A DNA stretch of 64,000 bases from Tolypocladium sp. Sup5 PDA-1. Taxonomy: Eukaryota > Ascomycota > Sordariomycetes > Hypocreales > Ophiocordycipitaceae. The notes under the pieces were generated by a model, which saw only the letters and a program-made list of their open reading frames with translations, ran no database searches and was not told the origin of the DNA. The translations under genes and the position numbers were made by a program. Position 1 is the stretch's first letter. Each line of letters starts with the position of its first letter. The stretch is taken from positions 806,001 through 870,000 of the forward strand of contig JPHH03000008.1 of assembly GCA_000750105.3 (NCBI GenBank). Reading direction: 5' to 3'. Of this stretch, positions 34,794 to 45,822 are shown piece by piece.

Positions 34794-35892
34794 TCAGCGG
34801 CGCCGACGACTGGGGCCGCTTACCTTCTTCCGTCGTTTCTGCCCAGTTTCTCCTTCTCCAGTCGAATATCCAGTATCCATGCCCGCATCATCGTCAGGGA
34901 ATCCTTCTCCATAGCCTTCATAGCTGCTGTCGCCATAGGATCGTTTCTTGATGTTTCTCCGAGGTCGAGTGGGGTCGTGACCCGGCGGCAGGAGCGATTT
35001 CGATCGGCCCATGGTATTTGGCATGGATGACAACGGCGTGTTGGGTGCGGTGGGCTTCGCGGACACTGGCTTGGAAGTGTCGCCGTTCGCTGGGGCGAGG
35101 TCTCCAAGCACAGAGGTGTCCCAGATGGCTTTCGGGATCGGACCCTTGGACATGGTCAAGGCCCGACCAAGGCTGGAAAGAGTTACTTCCGAGAGGCCGT
35201 CGCTGACCTCCCGGCCCTTGACTTGATGTACATTCCACTCCAGCTCAGGGACTTGAATCATGGCGACGAAGTCGGATGGCTCTTCCTCCTTCTTCTTCTG
35301 GACGTCGAAATGGCCTGCGACACCCAGTCGCTTGATGTGGCCCTTGTAGGTTTTGCGCAGGGCGTTCTTCTCTCCGTTGGGTTTCTCTCGAGCTACTTCA
35401 GCAGCGAGGTCTGTGAGTCCAAACATCTCGAACAGATCCTCCGACATTTGGGGGAGCGACTGCGGATGGACTAGAAGACGGCAGTGTCAACAGGTAGTTC
35501 TCCAGCTCCGTCCCGGTTAGTAGCGAGGCCACGCTCCGGGACGGACGCGAGGTGAAGAGGGCAGAGAAAGCAGTCTTACGAGTTCGGCAAAGCAGGTACT
35601 TGTCGCCGACATCGAGGTGCAGGTCCTCAATACCAAGCTTGCAGTCCTCGAGGTGCATCTTCTTCTGGTCGCGGTCGCCAACGTCATCGAGCGGCCGCTT
35701 CCTCTTGTGCGGCGAGTCGTCAGCCATGAGAGCGTCGGGCTGCGAGTTGCTGCCGTTGATGCTATGCGCGGGCGTAGGGAGGGTGGTGCCGATGGCGATG
35801 GAGGCAGAGGAGAGGCTCATGTTGGGATCGGAGGAGGTGGCCGCGGGCGAGAAGTGGCAGGGACTCTGCGGTGTCTGGGGGTGGAAAGACAT
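34794..35892 (-). CDS. med19: Mediator complex subunit 19 (Rox3)
   Basis: Two exons (35892-35580 and 35470-34794) give 329 residues. Med19 is a head-module subunit that links the RNA polymerase II Mediator to regulators in the nucleus. The start MSFHPQTPQSP is the typical opening in filamentous fungi; an upstream in-frame ATG at 35946 is less likely. The conserved core spans MSEDLFEMFGLTDLAAEVAR, EKPNGEKNALRKTYKGHIKR and VPELEWNVHQVKGREVSDGL. The C-terminus is low-complexity with basic clusters (RPRRNIKKRSYG and the final KRRKKVSGPSRRRR), a nuclear-localisation-like end. The join gives CRTLHPQSLPQMSEDLFE, in line with the family. Gene and frame look intact. Confidence 0.93.
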
Positions 35893-37712
35893 GGCGGTTG
35901 TTGTGTTGCGGTGGGTGTGTTGCGGTTGAGGAAATCGGTGATGCACCTGTCACGGTCGGCACGAGATATGAGCGCCAGGTCACGTGATTTACAGCTGTGC
36001 CGTGCAACCAATACCTAGTCCGTAGGGATCACAAAGATCAAAACAATGCAAGCCCCAGAGTATGCGGCTTGGCTATACTAGTCGGTATGAAATTCTTAAA
36101 AGTTACTTGTCAAGGCAATAGCGTTTGTACAGTTTCGGCCTTTGTGATACTCGTGAGTTGTACGGCGCGGCCGTCTATGGCGGCGATTCCGAGCTGGGCG
36201 CCCATGGCGCGGGGAATGCGACACTGCCTGCGGCAAATTTTGGTGGCGGAGTTTGCTACCAAATGGGGACTACCTTCCCTTTGTGTTTAGAAAAGCGCCC
36301 TCCTGCCGGGCCACCTCCTCCCGCTGGGGGGACAGGCGTAAATACGCGGAGGTCTCAGCTCAGAGTTACAGTAAGTGCGCTTACCTGTGTGGGGCGGTAC
36401 TGTACAATTTGAGCGGCGGCGATTTTAGTGCAAAAATCACCGTATAGAGTTTAGCTCTCCATGTAATTAATTATGTTTAAGCGTTTTTACAATCGAGGTT
36501 TGCGACTTTGCTCCGCAAAAGGTCACATGACCTGCGCGCGGCACAAGCATTTAGTCGCGTGGCACGCTGGAATTTTCCTATCCTCTCTTCTGACATAACA
36601 AACCAAGACCACCAAATCGCAATTCTTCGCCGGCCTGCACTGACTCTGTTCAGTCCCGATGCTGCTGACGGCTCCGATACGTGGTCGAGAGCAAACCTCC
36701 ATAACCTTGCCTAAAACCATCATCACGAGGGCCCCTCGCGCGGCTGCCATGATGCGATGATGACCTGATGCAAGTAACACTCTTACCTGTTGGACAATGA
36801 TGGGCTGGGCCCTGCACGCCATTGCTGGTCGTGCACCAGCCGGCACTTTGCTGTGGCCTTGGGCGCACTCCAGCGACGAATCGAATTGTCACACCCAAAC
36901 GCAAGGTACGTACGTGATTGAACCCAAAACCCGTCACAATCTCCAACATGATGACACCTTCATCTCTGGTAAACCTACCAGCCTTGGACGCGTCGACGGC
37001 CACATCTACTGTTGTGGACCGCCAACCACTTGGTTGCAGGAGGATATTGGCAACACCTGACTGGTACACACACGCTTGCCCACGAATCGCCCCGTCATCT
37101 CAAGAGCACAGGCTGATCAAGTCTCTGCAGGTAAGTCACGCGCCGACGCTCCGAGTCACCCAGGCCTTCCAGAGCCCTCGAGATCAGTAGCCTTCCCATC
37201 TGTGGTGCTTTGTCTGCGAGGGTAAAGGCATGGCCCAGAAACGCCACGGCTCCCTTTGATTGTGTTGCCGGATCGTCGTATCACGCCCGCGACAGGCCGT
37301 AGTTCCAGTGAAGAGCGCTTGCCAGCAATGGGTTCCCACGCTCCTGCGCATCGAGAGAAACACACAACCCAGTCGTATTATAGCATGGCAATTGCATCTG
37401 GGGGCGACCACGGGCAGCCGCAGAGACAAGACAAGTCCATAACCACCGATGATGAAGACAATCACGCACAAAAGGCTTCGTAACGGGCCGCTGTTTGAAC
37501 TTTCCGTAAATTGACAACGCCATTGCTCCTTTCGGTTCGCCAAGGAATCACGAAGCCCATCCCCGATATTTGAATGGAAACCCGTCAAGTCTGCTCCCTT
37601 TGCTCTGCAGGGCACCGCCGTGAGCTCTCTTTGCATCCTCCGACTCACTCACCCTATCGACTCAACTCTCTCTGCCCAGACGATACAACTCAGTCATACA
37701 TCCGTCGTCGTT
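35893..37712. other. Spacer left of the P450 relic; nothing recognised
   Basis: The right flank of med19 should contain its promoter within a few hundred bases of 35893. The rest, to 37712, is of mixed composition with short unlinked open frames and no domain. The stretch 36460-36600 is AT-richer. I see no transposon ends or repeat. Confidence 0.45.
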
Positions 37713-38563
37713 TCACGCAACTTTCATGTTCCGCTTCCTTGGGACGATGCGTGACCGTCCACAGGGTTCCACCAAAGTCACCTTTCGCACACCAGGTGGC
37801 CGCTTCTCGACGCGCACAAAGTCATACTCCAGGAGGAGATGTGACAGAGCCAGTTTCTGGAGATTGGACGCGAACCATAGCCCAGGGCACGCTGGCCGAC
37901 CCAGCCCAAGTTCAGGAAGTCGGGTGATATTGTTGTGATCTTCGGGTGTGAGGGATCTTGGAGTGCTCGCTTCGGGTTGAAACCGCCAGGATAGTTGTTG
38001 GCATCTTGCTGGATAGCCTTGAGGGATGCTGCGAGTGTTGCGCCCTTGGGCACGATGCAAGCCGTTGGGAGAAGGTAAACCCGTCTTTGTGCATGACGGT
38101 GCGCTCGAGGCCGACCTCGCCGATGGGATTCGCGCGGAGGCTCTCACGGATGAAGGAGTCCATAATCTCCAGGCTGTTGACGAAGTCGCGCGTCCAGCCC
38201 TCCTGCTTCTGAAGTTGCGTGTTGATTTCGTTTCGCATGTCGGCGACTGTCTCGTCAAACAGGTCCTGGGGCAGGGATATGAGGTCGTACACCGAGTTGG
38301 TGAGCGTCAGGGTGTCGGAATACGACTGCAAAAAGTTGAAGGCGATGATTCTGATGACCAGTAACATGGGCTTGTGCTCCACGGCGCGGTTGGGGTCCTT
38401 TCCCTTTTGCTCAGCTTCCTCAAGAATCTTCATCCGCTCCTCAATGATGAGAACCGCATGTTTGGCAACAATGTCCTGGTCACGTTTCAGAGGCCTTTAT
38501 ACCAGTGGTGCTAACAGCCTGCGAAGGGTCAGTTTAGCCTCCTGTCGATATCGTCGGATTGGT
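37713..38563 (-). pseudogene. 5'-truncated cytochrome P450 relic
   Basis: The minus strand reads the C-terminal half of a fungal P450 in three frames. From about 38560: YRQEAKLTLRRLLAPLV, an in-frame stop, RPLKRDQDIVAKHAVLIIEE, then the region before the K-helix, and the K-helix MDSFIRESLRANPIGEVGLE with its ExxR. After a frameshift near 38055 comes VPKGATLAASLKAIQQDANN and DPSHPKITTISPDFLNLG; after a second near 37925 comes the haem loop LGLGRPACPGLWFASNLQKL with the Cys ligand, and LSHLLLEYDFVRVEKRPPGV. About 250 N-terminal residues with the membrane anchor and B-C region are absent. One stop, two frameshifts and the truncation make it non-functional. Its neighbours are also damaged, which suggests a decaying accessory locus. 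Confidence 0.9.
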
Positions 38564-38789
38564 AGTTACAGAAATGCAGATGGGGAAAGGTGGACGGGCC
38601 TGTCAGACATACTCGATCGGCAGAGCATAAATAAACCCCAACGCCCGCGCCAATGTCCGTCTCACATGAGTGAACCGACCAGTGAGACTACTTTTCTTGG
38701 TAGACGACGTCGCTGTCTTTCATCAATATAGATATAGTATCGTGAAGCGCCAACTGCCCCGTTGTCACGGGTCATTGACACCACTCACA

Positions 38790-39448
38790 ATGGGCTCCGC
38801 GACAACCTCGGCCCCGTTCGACAACCGCTCCGACGAGGAATCCTCGCAGAACTGCAAGCATTCAAGCCCGTCGATCCAGACCCGAAGAAGAACACCCGGG
38901 CCTTCTGGGACCGCGGCCTCGCCGCCTGCAAGCCATGGTGCCAGCGCAACATCATCGGCTGGGCGCGCCGCCACGATCCCTCCTGCACCATCCGCGTGCT
39001 CAACATAGTCGAGGGCTCGCCGAATCACCACACCCGGTACATCCCCAGCACGACAGAGTTCTTCCCCGAGGCGTTCCTCACGAAGACGATCAAGGGCACG
39101 CACGTGGCGGACCTGGTTCACCTGCCGCTGCTGCACCTGTACGGAGGGGTCCGGATCGATGTTGGCTTTATGCTGTTCCGCGGACTTGATGGTCTATGCT
39201 GGAACAAGCTTGAAGATCTGCAGAATCCATTGGAGTTGGCGGGCTTCAAGATGACGATAAGTGACGAGGTGGGCATGTTCTGGAACGGGCTCATTGCCGC
39301 GAGAAACGGCTGCATGGCCGTCAGGTTCTGGAACGACATCCTCGTCAAGGTATGGGAGGGCACCGAAAGCATCACTGGGAGAGGGGATATTGACTTTGTG
39401 AGGAAAGACGCTTTGGTCAGACACACTAGAAGCTTCCATTATAAATAA
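38790..39448 (+). pseudogene. Truncated, frameshifted capsular-polysaccharide-synthesis-like glycosyltransferase (Caps_synth family)
   Basis: The expected start ATG at 38790 opens MGSATTSAPFDNRSDEE, but near 38840 the family sequence continues one frame over as ILAELQAFKPVDPDPKKNTR. The long frame then holds WDRGLAACKPWCQRNIIGWA, CTIRVLNIVEGSPN, ADLVHLPLLHLYGGVRIDVG (the DxD-like sugar-nucleotide region), and WNGLIAARNGCMAVRFWNDI to GTESITG. It stops at 39448 after an unrelated tail. Family members run on for well over 100 more residues, so the C-terminal part is missing. With a 5' frameshift and a 3' truncation it is best called a pseudogene. If the real protein started in the second frame it would lack an ATG. 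It sits head-to-head with the P450 relic, 230 bases apart. Confidence 0.75.
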
Positions 39449-40023
39449 AAGAGATGTAAGGTGTATAGCCAGATTGCCGACTGCCATAAATCGTCACACT
39501 CGGGAGCCAGTGTAGCGGATTTGATAAAGGGGCGGGTACAAGTCCAATTCCCCCCAACACAGCCGTCCATCGGCCGCACCTATCGCCAAATCCCAATGAA
39601 CAACGTCTCTTGAGTTATCCCCATGATCTGCAAAGAAATCACGAGCCTAGTGAATCAGAGAAGCCCGATCCCAGTGATTTGGGTTCAGTCGGGATTAGCC
39701 TGCGCCTAAGTCCGAGACGCCGCAAGACACGACCTATCCACGAACGAAAAGCCGGAACTCCTAATTCTTACCAGCTAGTTAGTCACTCGTGGCGCATTTC
39801 ATGACGGACTTTGGAGGTTAAGAAAGAAAAGCCGAGTCAACGGTCGGAGTTGCAACAATGTCGCAAGATCCGACATCTAGAGTCATGCAAGTGTGCGCGT
39901 CAGCGGCTTACAAGATGTAGCTTGGTCCAGTGCAGCTCATGAATACACTATAAATTGAACTCTTTGAACCTCTTACCCTTGGGAATGCTTCCTCTTGAAA
40001 CCACTTCTACCCCAGGAACAGCC
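39449..40023. promoter_or_regulatory. Spacer and promoter of the short-chain dehydrogenase
   Basis: No coding signal. A TATAAAT box lies at about 39950, roughly 75 bases before the dehydrogenase ATG, with the leader CTCTTTGAACC after it. Nothing else is recognised. Confidence 0.5.
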
Positions 40024-40980
40024 ATGGCTGGTGAAAGAATCATTCTCATCACAGGTCAGTAAAGCGTGAGCGTGCACCACACGCAGAGCCGAGCAATCAG
40101 TTGATGTCCCGAAAGCAGAACTGGAAGGCAAACTGACAACCAAATAGGTGCCAACTCTGGCATTGGATACGACGCAAGCTACCATGTAGCCGCAGCCTCG
40201 CCTTCCAACCATGTCATCATGGGCTGCCGCAGCCTCGCCAAAGGCGCCAAGGCGCTCGAGGAGCTTCAGGCACGCAAGCCCGCCGGAACTCTCAGCCTCC
40301 TCGAGCTGGACGTAACCAACGACAGCACCATCAAAGCCGCGGCCGAGAAGATCTCTGCCGACTTTGGCGTCCTCGACGCCCTCGTCAACAACGCCGGCGT
40401 CGTCATCCGCGATTCCAAAGACCGCCGCTCCGAGATGCTCGACACCCTCAACACCAACACCGTCGGCCCCTTCGTCCTCGCCGAAGCCCTCCTGCCGCTG
40501 CTCCGAAGATCAAAGGACCCGCGCATCATCAACGTCTCCTCCGGCCTCGGCTCCATCACCAACCGCGCCGACCCGAGCCACGCCTACTACGGCCTCCCCG
40601 CCGAGGCGTACCGCATGTCCAAGGCCGCGCTCAACATGGCCACCGCGTGCATGCACGCCGCCTACGCGCCCTGGGGCGCCAGGGTCTGGGCCTACTGCCC
40701 GGGCTACGTCATCACCAACCTGACGGGCGAGGAGGATCGGCAGAACAGGCGGGATAGGGGCGGGGCGCCGAGAGCTCGGAGACGAGTGCCGTCGGTATAC
40801 TCGAGATCCTGGACGGGAAGAGGGACGGCGAGGCTGGCACGTTCGTGCAGAGGAGGGGACAGCGGTTTCCTTGGTAGGCAGGGAGGACTCGAGGGCTTCC
40901 TTTCCGTTGAGGCGTCAAGGCTCTGGTTGAGAGACTCGCGTTTGCAGCCGGGCAACATGGATGTAAAGGCAGCCGCATGA
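40024..40980 (+). CDS. Short-chain dehydrogenase/reductase, C-terminus frameshifted
   Basis: Exons 40024-40054 and 40148-40980 encode 288 residues. The Rossmann start GANSGIGYD (split by the intron after ILITG), the NNAG motif (DALVNNAGVV), the catalytic YRMSK (Tyr-x3-Lys), and PGYVITNLTG show a classical SDR that uses NAD(P)H. After NLTGEEDRQNRRDRG the frame becomes Arg-rich and unlike the family, running to a stop at 40978. One frame over, the sequence reads AESSETSAVGILEILDGKRD and ends RGQRFPW-stop at 40875-40877, as intact family members do. The sequence GGGGC occurs twice in tandem at 40757-40766; a 5-base duplication there would cause exactly this shift. The protein may still fold but with an altered tail, so function is uncertain. 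Substrate is unknown. Confidence 0.85.
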
Positions 40981-42271
40981 ATCGCAATAGCAGGCGGCTT
41001 CACGGCCCGACTAAGACGAGAAGCAAACAAACTTTGCTCGGCATCCCGCAAGGGGAATTATATTACACGTCTGCTCGAGATGCACCTTGTCCCCGGAAAC
41101 CTGCCTCTGTGCCTCCCGCCCGCGATATCTCAGACAGACCGGTCGAACCCATCAGCCCATATCCCGGCGCCCACGACCCATCAATGGCCAAAACACCAAG
41201 AGAAAAAAAAGACGCCCAGCCAATCTGCCGTCTGCAGGGCCATGCACATGATGTATGTCTCTCCTTCTTCCCTGGACCGCCGACCCCCTGCCCTGGGGCC
41301 GCCCGAAATGCAATGATCTGAGGATCAGCGTCAAGCCACACTTCATTTCGCATGCATGTCTCAGATTGAAGGCCGCAGTCATCTTCGACCGGGGCCTCCC
41401 CCGGAGATCTAAAGCGACCCGGCCTCGCCCAACCCCCGGGCCCCGAGCGGACGTGCGCTCGCCTGTGCTGCGCCTGTGCCTGCGCCTGCGCCTGCCACGA
41501 GGCCCCCGGGCGGGTGTGGCCATTTCGGGCAGGGGACACGAGCCCACGGATCGCTCGAGTTTCATGGGTCAAGGGGTACTTCGGATGGTGAGGAATCAGC
41601 ATTTGTTTTGCAGGAGCCCGCCCAGTTTACGCAGGGATGGCCTCGTCGTCACATGCGCCTCGCATCGTCGTCTTGTGAGCGTGGCGGAGCGCCGCGTGGG
41701 ATGGGGGACCCGGCAAACAACAACCCACCCCGAACAAGCTTATTCTCAAAAGTAGTAAATCGTTCATTATTATACCGAGTAATGTTTGCAGGCATTCCAG
41801 ATACTAGAGGCGCAGCCTGACTTTTCCGGACACATACCCAAAAAGAAACACCAGCTTCCCGAGCCCAAACGCGCCCAATGCCCTTGTCACGCCGGTACTT
41901 TTTCCAACTCCGGTGAAAACTCGTAATCCCAAAACGCATTCTGATGACCAAGCAGCAGCCCGCTGCACAGAGCCAGCTGGTCCTGCAACTCCGTGTCCCA
42001 GCCTGTCCATACAGAGAAACAAGTCAATATCAAAGCCGAATAAACGAGGGTGGCGAAGAAGAAGATCGTCCGTAGTGCCGCACAACTTTTGTGCCCCATG
42101 CATGTACGCTGTAGCCGTCGGAGCAGACGCTGTCTGGTGTCAGCTCTACCTGGACCAAAACTTGGAAACCCCTTCAAATCAATGACGTCGACAACATCAA
42201 CGAGAGCTGTCTCTCGATTCTCGTTGCGTTGGCAAACAGAATGGACGGTGCTCTTCGTCAGCTGCCCCATG
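40981..42271. other. Convergent spacer; nothing recognised
   Basis: This is the 3' side of both the dehydrogenase and the homeodomain gene. A CTGYGC minisatellite-like run (GCGCCTGTGCCTGCGCCTGC) lies near 41465-41497. Open frames on either strand lack domains. The 3' UTR of the homeodomain gene should extend left from 42272. Confidence 0.4.
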
Positions 42272-44285
42272 CTACCCCTGGCTGTACCCCATAGACCCGC
42301 TTCCAAAGTAGTCCTTCATCGACGAGCTCGACGGCTGGCTCGTCACGCTTGCATGAAATGCTCGTCCAAAGTCGCTCGGGGCTGTTATCGGCGCGCTCAT
42401 CTGCGGAGCTGAATATTCGTTCGCACCCACTCGACCGCTGAAAGTCCGAGGCGGCGACAGGCTCAGGGGCGCAGAAAGGGGAGCTGGGGGATAGCTCGCA
42501 GAATAAACGGAAGAGCCGTCTTGCTTCGTCGTCGGCGCCGCCGCCTGTGCCCTGCTAGGATAGGGAGGGGAGCCTGTCGGTGCTCCGGACACGGCAGGTC
42601 GATATGTGTCCCGAAAGCCGAAATCGATGTTCAGGGGCAGAGATGCCGAGGAAGATCTTGCGCGGGACCGGTTCTGTGATGACTGTTGCAGGTTTGAGTA
42701 GCCCAATCCCGAGGATGCTGGCTGGTTGTGGCTACCTGCAATATTGCATTAGCCCAAACACTTCACCCCGGCTTTGATTCAAACGTAGCTTACCAGAATA
42801 AGACGATGACTCGAATCCTCCCAAGGTACTGCCCGCAGCTGAGCCCATCTGACCGGTCGGATATTGGTGTCGATCTGCCACCGAAGAGGAGGTATTCCCT
42901 CCATGGTAGACAGAGTAATCAAACGAGTCTGATTTCCAGGACATGTTCGTACGCAGTGGAGACTGCAGCGAATCAGACGTAGATCTGGGAATCGATTCTC
43001 GCAAATGCATCGGCGGGCCCTGCCTCAGTCCTGGCCGGCCGAGGTGCGAGGGGCTTTCCAAGCTGCTCTGTTGGCTCAGATGCGGGTTAGACGCTCTCGA
43101 AGCTGCAGACAGAAGGCCGCCCGCAGAGTACCTATCGTTCGAAACGGATGAAAGCGGTGACACCATGTCGGAATTACTCATCACCCCTGATTGGCCAAGT
43201 TCAATTCCTCCAAAAGACGGCGTGAGACCCGTAGGAGACATGTAGGCATCCTCCTGTCGGCGAACATCAACCATTAATGGTCTCAGCATATGGTTTCCAT
43301 AGGATGGGTTCGCAGCTTCTCCAGGTGACAGCGTTCCGCCGATGCCGTGGACTGCGCCGTAAGGGGAGTGTAGTGCCTGCACGTTGTCGAAATCGTCCGG
43401 AACTGCCCTCATTCTGATCATGCGGTCACGGTCATCGGCAGTCAGTCTCTTAATCTTCGCTCGCCTACGCCGTGACGGTCAGTATGACAACTCTTGTCTC
43501 TTTCCATACCGCCACTTACCTATTCTGGAACCAGACTTGGACCTGTCGAGGGCTCAGTCCCGGAATCTCCCGTGATAATCTTTCCCTGTGGGCAGCGTCT
43601 GGATGGGGCTGTTTTGCAAACTCGCTCATGAGGAATCTCGTCTGTTGATGCGTGAGCCTAGAACCCGTCAGCACATGCACCATTGCACTTTCCCTTGGAC
43701 AGAAATGCAATACCTGAACCTCTTCATCTTCCGACGCGCTGCTAGACGTTCTGCCATCGTCTGCGGTCGCCCAGTAGATTCTCCATCTCCTCCGACCGCC
43801 TCGTCATCATCTACTTCAAAATCCCCCTCTTCTCCCGTCACAAGGTCCTTCACATCTCGTTCATATCGGCCTGGTCCTGGCTCTGAGGCTCCGTCGGTTG
43901 ATAGTACCGTGCGAAAGTGGTTTGGTCCCGATGATCTCGGAAAGGGGTCGGCAGAGGCTGATGAATCTCCACGACCAAACCCTCGCGTCTTCTCGGCGAA
44001 GGTCGACTGATCTTCCCCTGGCGATGGGTGCTTGACGTTTCTGGGGCCGAGAGGATCGCCAGTACAGCGCAGGCCCTCTGGGGAGTCCTGCTCCTTCTTC
44101 ACACGAGGGTCCAGACCTGCTTGTCCCCCTTCACTCGTCAGCTGAGGTCGCCGAGAATCCTCTGCGGCGTTACGGTTATCCCCAAAAGGTCTCGAGAAGA
44201 TGTCGCTGTCGTGTTGTGGGAGGTACGAGTACTGCCCCTGCCAGTCTGGCTGAACCGGAAGTGGAAGATCGTACCTGTCCGACAT
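42272..44285 (-). CDS. Homeodomain transcription factor (candidate HTF1/HOX2-type conidiation regulator)
   Basis: Four exons (44285-43714, 43657-43520, 43464-42794, 42735-42272) encode 614 residues from MSDRYDLPLPVQ; an in-frame ATG at 44375 would add 30. The acidic linker (GEEGDFEVDDDEAVGGDGES) leads into the homeodomain from about residue 185: KRFRLTHQQTRFLMSEFAKQ, PHPDAAHRERLSREIPGLSP and the recognition helix RQVQVWFQNRRAKIKRL, with Trp, Phe, Asn and Arg in place. The intron positions split the domain at Arg codons, all phases closing. The C-terminal 350 residues are Ser/Pro/Gln-rich and low complexity. It should bind DNA in the nucleus and control development. The resemblance to the conidiogenesis regulator called HTF1 or HOX2 in sordariomycetes is from memory of the homeodomain and is not certain. 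A very long spacer lies upstream. Confidence 0.88.
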
Positions 44286-45822
44286 GCGTGGACTTTCCGG
44301 CCGACGGGTGGACGCACTGTGCTTGCGAAATGGCCAAGGGCTGTGCTCAGTGTCGCAGATTCGAGTGATGAGCATTGGGGAAGTCCTTCCGGCCTGGGTC
44401 CGACTATTGTCGACGTTGATGGTGTTTGCGCGTGGCGAGAGCCAGTAGAGGCCACCCTATGTTCAGGTGGCTCCCGATGAACTGCTGGCTTCAGTCAACG
44501 GTCGGTCCTTCAAGATGCTATCGAAGATGGCGATATGATCAGACGTTTGACCAGATGTTGAGGTCGAGGTCGGGGAGTTCGAAACGCCGAGCGGCGACGT
44601 GGAAGCAGATGTTAGCGTTGACCCCTGGCGGCGATATCGCTGGCATTCAACGCTGAACAGCTAGAAGAAATCGAAAGCTCCGATGAGGGTATAATGGCCG
44701 TTTTGTCGCACACGGGATTCGTTGGACGAGGCCGGGTGGCGATGGAAGGGGCCGGTACTTAACACGGCTTGCGGCTCGACGTCCTCGACACGGACCGACG
44801 GTGCACAGAACGTACTCCAAATTGGCTCAGTCGTGGTTAGCAGTCGGCCATCCAGCATTAATATCTATGCGACCCGGTACCCCGGCGAAGTTAGGGTGCG
44901 GGTGGAGGTTCAGGTTTGCGTTGCAGACTGAGTTGAAAGAGGGTGGTGGTATTTGGGCTAGCCTCGCGGTCCGCGAGGTGGGATCGGGGATATAATATGG
45001 CAACCAGGACTTGGAGGCAGACCGACGGCCTGCTTTTGTGGAGGTAGGGACAGCTGATGATTGCCTTGGGAGGGAGCTGCTGTCTCGGAACGGGAATCTC
45101 TGTTTGGAATAGGAACCTGCGCACGACAAGTGCTCGCCGCAGTTGCGTGTTCCCACAGGCATCCAAGCTCAAGAGTCCAGAGCGTGGTAGAAGATGGAAT
45201 GAGATCCAACGCCTCTGGAGGCGACGTACGAGTAGAAACAGTCGAGTCAGGACCAGCCAGCAAGAACGGAGCCACCCCTGCAAGCGGCAGCGGATATCGA
45301 TGGACAGAGGCTTGTGGGGGTATGTGGTGCTCCATACCTGATGAAGGAGGGCGGTGGGTGACCGATGCACGTTTTAAGGCTTCTAGATTTGTGAAAAGCC
45401 GCACGCTACCTGCACGCTTGTAAGCCTTCCAGCCTCGGGCAGGATCGTCTGCTGAGCCACAGGGGCTTTCGAGATGGATTTCGAGAGCCCCCCGGCACTA
45501 TTGGACGCGATAGGATGATAAGCAGTACACAGTTGTCTTTGAAAGCTTCTTGATGGCGACCCAGTTCGTCCGTGGAGCTCAAGTTTCACTCAGCCAGCAT
45601 TGACTGCCCCAGATGCCACGGCTGGTCCTAAACCTGAAGGCCAGGACTCACCTCGTGAACAAGCCGAGAGTCGAGCTCCAAATTCCCTTGAGTAGACTGT
45701 ATGTATGTCGGGCTGGCGGATGCAATGATCCGACGTACGGCCAACGATACACTCGTAATGGCAGGCCGCATCAAGCGCCACAGTTGCTCAAACAAAGCCA
45801 TTGCCGTACGGAGTACTGACGC

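Noticed and set aside
39449..40023. tRNA gene near the SDR promoter
   Set aside because: No acceptor stem, A-box and B-box combination could be assembled here or elsewhere in the spacers.
37713..40980. Active secondary-metabolite gene cluster
   Set aside because: No polyketide synthase, NRPS or terpene cyclase is present and each of the three accessory genes carries a lesion.
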